From Alphaproteobacteria bacterium (GTDB lineage: Bacteria; Pseudomonadota; Alphaproteobacteria; Kiloniellales; DSM-21159): DNA of 42,718 bases. Below are positions 7,223 to 14,197 of the stretch, piece by piece (position 1 is the stretch's first letter; the number at the start of each line of letters is the position of its first letter). Under the pieces are notes generated by a model that made no database searches, had not been told where the DNA came from, and saw only the letters and a list, made by a program, of their open reading frames with translations. The position numbers and the translations under genes are program-made. The stretch spans positions 1-42,718 of the forward strand of contig JAUILQ010000047.1 in the NCBI GenBank assembly GCA_030433005.1. Reading direction: 5' to 3'.

Positions 7223-8355
7223 GGTTCCCTTCCCCGATCCCTACCACGCTGACTCTAGAATCCGTTTTTGATGCTTATTTTGAATGCCGAAAGCACAAAC
7301 GGAACACCATCAATCAACTGGCATTTGAAGCCGATCTTGAAGCAAATCTTGTCACGCTCTACCGAGATTTGACTGAAGGCCGGTATGCAATCGGACGGAG
7401 CATCGCGTTTGTCATACAGCACCCCAAAGTACGGGAGATTTGGGCGGCTGATTTCCGTGACAGGGTTGTGCACCACTTGGTCTATAACGCGGTGCGAGAA
7501 CGCTTCGAGAAGCGGTTTGTCCGCGATTCTTATGCTTGTATTCCGGGGCGAGGCACCCATGACGGAATGCGTCGCGTTTCCGGCTTCGCACGCTCAATCA
7601 CACGCAATTGGACTCACGAGGCTTTTTTTCTAAAAGCGGACATCGGCAATTTCTTTGGCAGTATCGACAGACATATTTTGCTCGGCCTTGTTTTGCGCCA
7701 CGTTGAAGAAGACTGGCTTCGGTCTCTGATCCGACAAATTGCACTTCACGATCCGCGCGAGAACGCTGTGTTCCGGTCAACGCCCGCGCTATTCGCTTCC
7801 GTCCCGCGTCACAAAAGTCTTCTTCATGCGCCGGACGGCAAGGGGCTGCCCATCGGCAACCTGACGAGCCAGTTTTTCGCAAATATCTACCTCAACGAGA
7901 TGGATCAGTTCATAAAACATCGCCTCCGCGCGAGTTATTATGGCCGCTATGTCGATGACATCGTTTTATTTCACAATGATCCCGGTGTTTTGAATAGCTG
8001 GTATTATCAGATCGATGACTTTCTGCGAGACAACCTTGCCTTACATCTTCATCCGAATAAGAAACATATGAACCGCGCTGAATCTGGCATTGATTTCACA
8101 GGGTTCATTATCAAGCCGGGTCGTACCTACTTGCGCCGCTCGTCGCTTGCGCGGTGCAGGCGCAAGATCGCGGGCTGGGAGCGATCAGACAATCCGCATG
8201 ATCCTGACGCGCTCAAGCAGTTCTCACACAGCATGAACAGCTATCTCGGCCAGCTGCGGCAGGTCGATGGGTTCAAGGCGCGTAAGCGGCTTTGCCAGCG
8301 GGTGGAAAGTCTGTTTCTCCGGGCGGATGCAAATTGCACGAAAATTTTGCCTTAG
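7192..8355 (+). CDS. DGR-type reverse transcriptase
   Basis: The conserved RT core shows KADIGNFFGSID (motif A, catalytic Asp near residue 150), GLPIGNLTSQFFANIY (DGR-type motif 4, with the SQ dipeptide instead of retroviral SP), YGRYVDDIVLF (YVDD at residues 253-256) and GIDFTGFIIKPG (motif 7). N-terminal RDRVVHHLVYN and DSYACIPGRGTHDGM also match DGR RTs. The start is uncertain: the open frame extends back to ATG 7078, before TR; ATG 7192 and GTG 7210 lie inside TR; no candidate has a good ribosome binding site. RT similarity begins near 7250, so I list ATG 7192, giving 387 residues. The enzyme copies TR RNA with adenine-specific errors. There is no maturase or endonuclease domain, unlike group II introns, and no msr/msd as in retrons. 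Confidence 0.93.
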   Translation: MKSPSAVSGDGFPSPIPTTLTLESVFDAYFECRKHKRNTINQLAFEADLEANLVTLYRDLTEGRYAIGRSIAFVIQHPKVREIWAADFRDRVVHHLVYNAVRERFEKRFVRDSYACIPGRGTHDGMRRVSGFARSITRNWTHEAFFLKADIGNFFGSIDRHILLGLVLRHVEEDWLRSLIRQIALHDPRENAVFRSTPALFASVPRHKSLLHAPDGKGLPIGNLTSQFFANIYLNEMDQFIKHRLRASYYGRYVDDIVLFHNDPGVLNSWYYQIDDFLRDNLALHLHPNKKHMNRAESGIDFTGFIIKPGRTYLRRSSLARCRRKIAGWERSDNPHDPDALKQFSHSMNSYLGQLRQVDGFKARKRLCQRVESLFLRADANCTKILP

Positions 8356-8559
8356 ATTGCAGGTTGTTTTCCGCATGATCGCATCCGCCGCATGCCGATC
8401 TGACAGCCTTGGAGGCCATGCGCATCGATGTCAGTGCGCTTCCACCATGCCGCCCCGGCGAATCCATCGAAGCTGATCGGCGCTAACGCCTCGCATCGCC
8501 TCGCCATAGCCGCATAGGAACGCGCCCTTTTTCCTGTCCCTGTGTATTGGAGGCGGTCC

Positions 8560-9858
8560 TTAGCCTTGTCCTGGCTCAGGCCCACGATCCGAGTCGCGCC
8601 GTCGGGCACGACCACGCTCACGCATTGGCTTTGGACTTGCCGGAACCTGGCCTGTCTCCATCGCACGTGCGATGTCACGGTTCAGCTCTTGCATGGTCTT
8701 TTGCTGGCGGTCCTTTGCCGCCTTGATCTGCCGTTGCAGATGCCTGCGCTCACCAAGTTGCTGTGTGATGACCTTTGACCGCTCGGCCTGATCCCGGGCT
8801 TTCGCGCGGGCCATCTCAGCCTCGTTTTCTTGTCTGATCGACCGGTTTCGGCCGGTGATCCAGCCCCAGAGCCCGCGAATGCCTTTCGGCAGTCTTGCAG
8901 CGCGGGCCTTCTCTTCGCTCAGCCAGCGCTCGTTCTGTGCGGCTTGCAGCTTGGCCCGTGCATGGCGGTGGCGCTGGACCATCTGATCGCGCTGGAATTT
9001 TGCCGCGAGATTCTCTTTCTCGGCTCTGGCTTCGGCCTCTTTCGCCCAGGCTCTGAGCTTGGGCGTAAGGCGCTCGGCGATCTTTGCCCGCGTTTCATCC
9101 GTTGACAGCAGCGCCTTGGGATCACCGATCCGCGCTTTCAGGTCTTTTGTTTTCACGTCGGTCATCCGGCTCAGCGAATAGACTTCTCCCCGCCAGTCCA
9201 TGGCCACAAAGCCCCGCTTGTCGCCGCGTGCGAGCCAGAGGCCCTTGTCCTTCAGGGCGGCTTCAAAGCTGCGCTTGTCATCCGAGGCCAACCAGCATTC
9301 GCGAAGCAGCGCCCTCATCTCACGCGGGTCCTGCCGTGTCCGTTTGGCTTGCTGCCATTCGGCCAGACTGAATGTGAGCGGGTCGCGCTGGCTTCTGTCC
9401 CGCAGCCCATCCGGCATGCGCCAGCCATGCTCCAGATACAGATCGCGTGAGATGGTCGTCAGGTTGCGCTTGTAGAAGGGCAGAGGAATGGCCTTCATCT
9501 CCTCCCCATCAATGCGCGACCACACCACATGCGCGTGACGCCGCGCCTCTTTTTCATGGAAGACGATGGCGCGGGGCTGGTTCTCAAGCCCCAGGTCTTT
9601 TTCAATCCGGTCAATCGCCGCCTCGAAGTGTTCCGGCGGCACATCGGCCTCGCCCGGCGGATTGAGGCTGAGGCTGAACAGATGCTTCTTGCAGCACGTG
9701 CCCATGGCAATGGCTTCGCTTTCCTGCAAGGCCCCATGCAGGTCATCGGCCACGAAGCCGCGCAATTCGTGCAACTCGACATGCTCGTTGTCGCGGACAT
9801 TCATCAGATGCGCAGCCAGGTTGCGGGCATTGCCCCGCTCATTGCCGTTGAGGATCAT
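8560..9858 (-). CDS. Relaxase / mobilization nuclease
   Basis: A 432-residue protein. The N-terminal ~170 residues match the relaxase/mobilization nuclease domain (PF03432-like): GNARNLAAHLMN, VELHELRGF, FSLSLNPPGE and the metal-binding HEKEARRHAHVVWSRID. LYLEHGWRMP follows. The C-terminal half is a long charged coiled coil (AEARAEKENLAAKFQRDQ and beyond) with a basic tail. Relaxases nick oriT and pilot the strand into a recipient. No tyrosine precedes the HxH motif, so the nucleophile is not obvious. The start overlaps the mobC stop by 4 bp (ATGA), indicating translational coupling. It converges with the RT gene across a 204-bp gap in which I see nothing firm. Confidence 0.88.
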   Translation of the reverse strand: MILNGNERGNARNLAAHLMNVRDNEHVELHELRGFVADDLHGALQESEAIAMGTCCKKHLFSLSLNPPGEADVPPEHFEAAIDRIEKDLGLENQPRAIVFHEKEARRHAHVVWSRIDGEEMKAIPLPFYKRNLTTISRDLYLEHGWRMPDGLRDRSQRDPLTFSLAEWQQAKRTRQDPREMRALLRECWLASDDKRSFEAALKDKGLWLARGDKRGFVAMDWRGEVYSLSRMTDVKTKDLKARIGDPKALLSTDETRAKIAERLTPKLRAWAKEAEARAEKENLAAKFQRDQMVQRHRHARAKLQAAQNERWLSEEKARAARLPKGIRGLWGWITGRNRSIRQENEAEMARAKARDQAERSKVITQQLGERRHLQRQIKAAKDRQQKTMQELNRDIARAMETGQVPASPKPMRERGRARRRDSDRGPEPGQG

Positions 9859-10265
9859 GCCGGGCCTCCGGCCTTGCCCAGCGCCTCCAGCAACAGCGCG
9901 CGCAGCACCGCGACATCATCACAGGCCAAGCGCAGATCGGCTTCCGTCTCCGGATGAACCGGCAGCGTGCCGGTATTCACGGCCCGTGCCAGTTGATTGA
10001 GGTTATTGGCGAGTCGGGATTGACCCAGGGCCGCGAGGACACGGCCAAGCGCTTCATGGTCCTTCACCGGGGTCTTGCTGCGCTGCCGCACTTTCTGGAG
10101 GTCCTGACCGAACAGGACGGCTTTGATGTAGGCCCCAAGGGGCATATCGCCCGCCGCCGCTTCCAGCGCAGCCCGTTCCTCAAAGGTCAGGCGCAGGGAG
10201 AAGGGCGCTTCGCGCTTTTTACCGCTCCCCTTTAAGTTGTTGACATTATGGTGCGAATTCGTCAT
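9855..10265 (-). CDS. mobC: MobC-like relaxosome accessory protein
   Basis: A 136-residue protein. Its N-terminal ~60 residues look like a ribbon-helix-helix DNA-binding unit (FSLRLTFEERAALEAAAGD, then PLGAYIKAVLFG). The second half contains LARVLAALGQSRLANNLNQLARAVNTG-type residues typical of MobC/MbeC-like proteins, which open or bend oriT DNA for the relaxase. The ATG at 10265 is preferred over the in-frame ATG at 10289 because GAGGTG lies 7 bp upstream. It forms an operon with the relaxase. It sits at the end of the element, directly beside a palindromic region that may be oriT. Confidence 0.82.
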   Translation of the reverse strand: MTNSHHNVNNLKGSGKKREAPFSLRLTFEERAALEAAAGDMPLGAYIKAVLFGQDLQKVRQRSKTPVKDHEALGRVLAALGQSRLANNLNQLARAVNTGTLPVHPETEADLRLACDDVAVLRALLLEALGKAGGPA

Positions 10266-10270
10266 CTTCG

Positions 10271-10305
10271 CACCTCGGATGATAATCATCCAAAGATGCG
10301 AGGTG
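10271..10305. promoter_or_regulatory. Nested inverted repeats before mobC: candidate oriT or operator
   Basis: CACCTCG (10271-10277) pairs with CGAGGTG (10299-10305). Between them is the palindrome GGATGAT-A-ATCATCC (10277-10291). A further ACTCT-TGC-AGAGT repeat lies at 10313-10325. Origins of transfer of small mobilizable elements usually lie directly upstream of mobC and carry such repeats. The innermost arms also overlap the mobC ribosome binding site region, so autoregulation by MobC is equally possible. No known nic consensus could be matched. Confidence 0.45.
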
Positions 10306-11236
10306 GCGCTCCCACTCTTGCAGAGTGTCCAGCAGAGAGTTCAAAGTTTCTCTCTCTAGGCGCACCAGTCCCGGCGAGCAGCGGCTGCCGCCGGGCGATC
10401 TCGCGGCCCATGAAATCCATGAAAGCGCGCACCCGGCCGACCCGGCGCAGGTCGGGGTGGGTCAGCAGCCAGAGGTCGACGGCGAGCCCGTCGAGCGGCG
10501 GGCCGAGCCGGCGCAGCGCCGGGTCGGCCTCGGCGAGATAGCAGGGCAGCACGGCGGCGCCGAGGCCGGCGGCGACGGCGCTGCGGATCGCCAGCAGGCT
10601 GTCCAGGCGCAGCACGACCCGGGGCGCCAGTCCCTCGGCCTCCAGCCAGTCCTCGAGCGCCGGGAAGAACAGCGCCGGGTCCGGGCCGATCCAGTCGAGG
10701 GCGCGCAGGTCGGTCGCGTCCTGCCGGTTCCCGGCCGCGAGGTAGACGGCCTCGGCGACGGTGCCGAGGCGGCGGCCGACCAGGCGCTCGGGCGGGCGGT
10801 CGGCGGGGCGCAGCGCGACGTCGGCCTCGCGCCGCGTCAGGTCGGAGCGGGCGTTGGAGGCGACCAGCTCCAGCAGGATCTCCGGATAGGCCGCTCGGAA
10901 GCCGGCGACCAGCGGCAGCAGCAGGCCGTGCAGCAGCGTGTCGGTCGTGGTCACGCGCAGCGTGCCGGAGGGCCTGAGGTCGCGGCCGGCGAGGCGCCGC
11001 TCGGCCGCGGTCACCGTCGCCTCGACGCCGGCGGCGGCGGCGATCAGCTCCTCGCCCGCGGGGGTCGGCGCGTAGCCGCCGCGCGTCCGCTCGAACAGGC
11101 GCACGCCGAGCTGCCGCTCCAGCGCGCCGAGCCGCCGGAACACCGTGGCGTGGCTGACCGAGAGGCGTCGGCCGGCGCCGGCGAGCGAGCCGGCCTCGCC
11201 GACCGCGAGCACGAAGCGGAGGTCTTCCCAGTTCAT
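10286..11236 (-). CDS. LysR-family regulator with element-encoded C-terminal tail
   Basis: A 316-residue protein. The N-terminal winged helix (MNWEDLRFVLAVGEAGSL, then SVSHATVFRRLGALERQLG) and the effector domain (RPSGTLRVTTTDTLLHGL onward) are complete. It diverges from the quinone reductase at 11342, the usual layout of a LysR regulator and its target. The last ~22 residues (APRERNFELSAGHSARVG and following) are encoded by lower-GC DNA of the mobile element, and the stop codon at 10286 lies in the mobC upstream palindrome. The native C-terminus was thus replaced on insertion. The core effector fold appears intact, so function may survive. ATG 11236 fits the family start. Confidence 0.85.
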   Translation of the reverse strand: MNWEDLRFVLAVGEAGSLAGAGRRLSVSHATVFRRLGALERQLGVRLFERTRGGYAPTPAGEELIAAAAGVEATVTAAERRLAGRDLRPSGTLRVTTTDTLLHGLLLPLVAGFRAAYPEILLELVASNARSDLTRREADVALRPADRPPERLVGRRLGTVAEAVYLAAGNRQDATDLRALDWIGPDPALFFPALEDWLEAEGLAPRVVLRLDSLLAIRSAVAAGLGAAVLPCYLAEADPALRRLGPPLDGLAVDLWLLTHPDLRRVGRVRAFMDFMGREIARRQPLLAGTGAPRERNFELSAGHSARVGAPPRIFG

Positions 11237-11341
11237 TTCCTGTGCGTTTCTGCAAAGCCTTCTTGCAGTATTGGCGAATGGCATTGCGCAAACAAACAGC
11301 ACACCTTCCGGACCAGCGATCCACCCGGAAAGGAACCCGCC

Positions 11342-12157
11342 ATGCACGCCCTGATCGTCCTTGCCCATCCCGAACCCCGATCCTTCAACGGCCAGCTCGC
11401 CCGCACCGCCCGCGCCGCGCTGCAGGCGGACGGCCACAGCGCCGACCTGCTGGACCTCGCCGCCGAGGGCTTCGATCCGCGCGAGGGCCCGGCACACTAT
11501 CCCCCTCTCGCCGCTGCCGGCGCCGATGCCGCCTTCAACGCCCTGACGGCCCAGCGCCGGGCCAGCGAAGCCGGGCGCCTGCCGCCCGCGGTCGCGGATT
11601 CCCTGGCCCGGCTCGAGCGCGCCGACCTGCTGCTGCTGCAGTTTCCGCTCTGGTGGTTCTCGATGCCGGCGCTGCTCAAGGGCTGGCTCGATCGGGTCTT
11701 CGTCTACGGCGGCGTCTACGCCAGCCGGCGGCGCTACGACAGCGGGCACTTTCGCGGCAAGCGGGCCCTGGTCTCGGTGACCACCGGCGGCGCGCCGGAG
11801 ACCCACGGACCGGACGGCCGCCAGGGCGACCTGGACCTGCTGCTCTGGCCGCTGCACTTCGCGCTGAACTACGTCGGGTTCAGCGTGCTGCCGCCGTTCC
11901 GCAGCTTCGCCGTCGAGGGCGGCCGCGGCGACGCCGCCGACCGCGCGGCCCACGCCGCGAAGCTGGCCGGCTACCGCGACGGGCTGGCGGCCCATCTCCA
12001 GGCTCTCGACTCGCTGGCCCCGCTGGCCTTCAACGGCTGGGACGACTGGGACGCCGAGGGCCGCCTCAAGCCCGAGGCGCCGAGCCATGGTCCTTTCATG
12101 CGCCATTGCCGCCCGGCGCCCTCTCCGGGCCGCGGGCAGCAGACGGCCGATAATTGA
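11342..12157 (+). CDS. NAD(P)H dehydrogenase (quinone), flavodoxin-like fold
   Basis: A 271-residue protein of the NQO1/YwrO/KefF family. It begins MHALIVLAHPEPRSFNGQLA, the flavin phosphate-binding N-terminus. LLLQFPLWWFSMPALLKGWL and RVFVYGGVY are the signature around the FMN/FAD site, followed by KRALVSVTTGGAPE. These cytosolic flavoenzymes reduce quinones by two electrons and protect against electrophile stress. It is divergent from the LysR gene with 105 bp between starts, so the regulator probably controls it. The tail after residue ~245 (WDDWDAEGRLKPEAPSHG) is longer than in many homologues. Confidence 0.88.
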   Translation: MHALIVLAHPEPRSFNGQLARTARAALQADGHSADLLDLAAEGFDPREGPAHYPPLAAAGADAAFNALTAQRRASEAGRLPPAVADSLARLERADLLLLQFPLWWFSMPALLKGWLDRVFVYGGVYASRRRYDSGHFRGKRALVSVTTGGAPETHGPDGRQGDLDLLLWPLHFALNYVGFSVLPPFRSFAVEGGRGDAADRAAHAAKLAGYRDGLAAHLQALDSLAPLAFNGWDDWDAEGRLKPEAPSHGPFMRHCRPAPSPGRGQQTADN

Positions 12158-12230
12158 GGACCTGCGGCGGCGCTGCCTCGCCTAGATTGCCAGGCGTCGG
12201 AAACGCGGCGGATCGGGAAGCCAGGCGAGG

Positions 12231-13169
12231 GTGTCGGCGCAGGACGAGACAGAGGGCAGAGGCCTGGTCGGGCGGCTGGTCGGCAACGCCTATCTGCTGC
12301 TGTTCTTCACCACCATGGCGTGGGGCGGCAACGCCGTGGCCAGCAAGATGGCGGTCGGCGAGGTCTCGCCGATGACGCTGACCGCGCTGCGCTGGGTCGG
12401 CGTGGTCGTGCTGCTGGCGATCTTCGCGCGCGGCGAGATCCGCTCGGCCTGGCCGCTGCTGCGGCCGCGCCTCGGCATCCTGCTGCTGCTCGGCACGCTC
12501 GGGTTCACGGCCTTCAACGCGCTCTTCTACGTCGCGGCGCAGTTCACCACGGCGATCAACATCGGCATCCTGCAGGGCTCGATCCCGATCTTCGTGCTGC
12601 TCGGCGCCTACGCGCTCGACCGCACGCCGGTGACGCTGCTGCAGGCGGTCGGCGTGCTGCTGACCCTGCTCGGCGTCGTCGCGGTGACCAGCGGCGGCAC
12701 CATCGAGAGGCTGCTGGAGCTGCGGCTCAACCTCGGCGACCTGCTGATGCTCGCCGCCTGCGCGCTCTACGCCACCTACACCCTGGGGCTGCGCCACCGC
12801 CCGGCGGTCTCGGCGCTGGCCGGCTTCTCGGTGCTCGCCTTCGGCGCCGCGGCCGCGGCGCTGCCGCTCGCCGCGATCGAGGTCGCCGTCGGGCTCGCCC
12901 AGGCGCCGACGACGACCGGCTGGCTGATCATCCTCTTCGTCGTCGCCTTCCCCTCGTTCCTGTCGCAGCTGTCCTTCATGCAGGGCGTCAAGCTGATCGG
13001 CGCGGCGCGCGCCGGGGTCTTCGTCAACCTGGTGCCGATCTTCGCCTCGATCTTCTCGGTCCTGCTGCTCGGCGAGGAGTTCGCGCTGCACCACGCCGTC
13101 GCGCTGACGCTGGTGCTGGGCGGCATCTGGATCGCCGAGCGCGCCAAGAAGCGCCGGCCGCCGGCGTAG
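12231..13169 (+). CDS. EamA-family (DMT superfamily) transporter
   Basis: A 312-residue integral membrane protein with about ten hydrophobic segments in two repeats of five, the EamA/RhaT architecture. Typical marks are FFTTMAWGGNAVASKMAVGE at the start of repeat 1, LRWVGVVVLLAIFA, and in repeat 2 VNLVPIFASIFSVLLLGEE followed by GGIWIAERAKKRR. These exporters move metabolites such as amino acids or nucleosides across the inner membrane; the substrate cannot be told. Translation starts at GTG 12231 with GCGAGG just upstream. It is 73 bp after the quinone reductase and may be co-transcribed with it. Confidence 0.88.
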   Translation: MSAQDETEGRGLVGRLVGNAYLLLFFTTMAWGGNAVASKMAVGEVSPMTLTALRWVGVVVLLAIFARGEIRSAWPLLRPRLGILLLLGTLGFTAFNALFYVAAQFTTAINIGILQGSIPIFVLLGAYALDRTPVTLLQAVGVLLTLLGVVAVTSGGTIERLLELRLNLGDLLMLAACALYATYTLGLRHRPAVSALAGFSVLAFGAAAAALPLAAIEVAVGLAQAPTTTGWLIILFVVAFPSFLSQLSFMQGVKLIGAARAGVFVNLVPIFASIFSVLLLGEEFALHHAVALTLVLGGIWIAERAKKRRPPA

Positions 13170-13307
13170 CGCAGCGCCTTGGGCGCGCGCGCCCGGCATG
13201 CTAGAGCGAATCGCGAGGCCGTAGCGGATCGCCGGGCCGTGCCGGGCGTTCGGCAGGCAGGCGCCCCGCCCGGGGGCCGCAGAGCTCAGGAAAGGACAGC
13301 GCGACCG

Positions 13308-14099
13308 ATGACCAGCGAGATCGCACGCAGGCTCTGGGAGGCGCGGCGCAGCGCGGCCGCCCGCCCCGACTTCCCGGGCGAGGTGCCCGGCGACCTGGAG
13401 ACCGCCTACGCCATCCAGGACGAGGTGCGCCGGCTCTCCGGGCGCAGCCTGGCCGGCTGGAAGGCCGCCATGATCCACCCGCAGCTGCGCCAGGCGCTCG
13501 GCGGCGACCGCCTGGCCGGCCCGCTGTTCGAGGACAACATCTGGTCGGCCGAGGGCGGCCGGCCGGTCCAGGTCCCCGTCTTCGCCGGCGGCGAGGCGGC
13601 ACTGGAGGCCGAGTTCGTGGTCCGGCTGGGCCGCGACCTGACCGCCGCGGACGGCCCCTTCACGCCGGAGAGCGTCGCCGACGCCGTGGGCAGCCTGCAC
13701 ATCGGCGCCGAGGTCGCGGCCAGCCCGATCGCCTCGATCGTCTCGCTCGGCTCGGCGGCGATGATCGCCGACCTCGCGTTCAACGCCGGCGCCATCGTCG
13801 GCGCCGAGATCCCCGACTGGCGCAGCCACAAGCCGGAGGAACTGCTGGCCCGCGTCACCATCGACGGGCGCATGGTCGGCGAGGGCGACGCCGCCAAGGT
13901 GCCGGGCGGGCCGCTGGCAGCCCTCGCCTTCGTCGCCGACTTCGTGACCGGCCGCGGCGGCAGCCTGGCCGCGGGCCAGACCATCCTGACCGGCGCGACC
14001 ACCGGCGTGCACCCGATCGGGCCGGGGCGCAACGGCCTGGTCGAGTTCCCCGGCCTCGGCGAAATCGAGGTCGCGGTCGGCACCGCCTCCGCCGGCTGA
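13308..14099 (+). CDS. 2-keto-4-pentenoate hydratase / FAH-family protein
   Basis: A 263-residue protein of the MhpD-like branch of the fumarylacetoacetate hydrolase superfamily. Features seen: AIQDEVRRLSGRSLAGWK in the N-terminal region, EAEFVVRLGRDL (metal-binding Glu pair), then GPLAALAFVADFV, GQTILTGATTGVHP and a final beta strand. These enzymes hydrate or decarboxylate 2-oxo acids from aromatic ring cleavage using Mg2+. No other catabolic gene is adjacent, so the actual substrate is open. ATG 13308 follows AGGAAAGGAC. The gene ends just before a strong bidirectional terminator. Confidence 0.83.
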   Translation: MTSEIARRLWEARRSAAARPDFPGEVPGDLETAYAIQDEVRRLSGRSLAGWKAAMIHPQLRQALGGDRLAGPLFEDNIWSAEGGRPVQVPVFAGGEAALEAEFVVRLGRDLTAADGPFTPESVADAVGSLHIGAEVAASPIASIVSLGSAAMIADLAFNAGAIVGAEIPDWRSHKPEELLARVTIDGRMVGEGDAAKVPGGPLAALAFVADFVTGRGGSLAAGQTILTGATTGVHPIGPGRNGLVEFPGLGEIEVAVGTASAG

Positions 14100-14149
14100 C
14101 GCCCCGGAGGCGGCCGGAAAGCAGCCGGGGCCGCCCGGAAAAGCAGCGA

Positions 14150-14176
14150 GGCCCCGCACCGGCGCGGTGCGGGGCC
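14150..14176. terminator. Bidirectional hairpin terminator between convergent genes
   Basis: GGCCCCGCACC (14150-14160) pairs over 11 bp with GGTGCGGGGCC (14166-14176) across GGCGC. It lies between the stop codons of the hydratase-like gene (+) and the chemoreceptor gene (-). TT follows on the plus side. Confidence 0.8.
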
Positions 14177-14197
14177 CCTTCCGCTCGGACGCCCGGC

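Larger units (their letters stand above)
1..10355. mobile_element. Right part of a mobilizable accessory element carrying a DGR
   Basis: This block has visibly lower GC and different codon use from the very GC-rich DNA that begins near 10,356. It carries relaxase and MobC-like genes, an ArdC-like antirestriction gene, a DUF262 gene and a diversity-generating retroelement, and no housekeeping gene. The right boundary lies within the 3' end of a lysR gene, where base composition changes sharply between about 10,345 and 10,360. The left end is outside the window, so no flanking repeat can be paired with this junction. No integrase, transposase or type IV secretion gene is visible in the part seen. 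The element is therefore mobilizable at most on this evidence; an integrase could lie to the left. Confidence 0.75.

Noticed and set aside
7078..8355. Retron or group II intron as explanation for the reverse transcriptase
   Set aside because: There is no msr/msd structure, maturase or endonuclease domain, while TR/VR with adenine-only core changes and avd are present.
8352..8678. 108-codon minus-strand frame overlapping the relaxase 3' end
   Set aside because: Most of its 5' half overlaps the relaxase out of frame and I recognise no domain; the remaining ~60 residues might be a small gene but cannot be supported.
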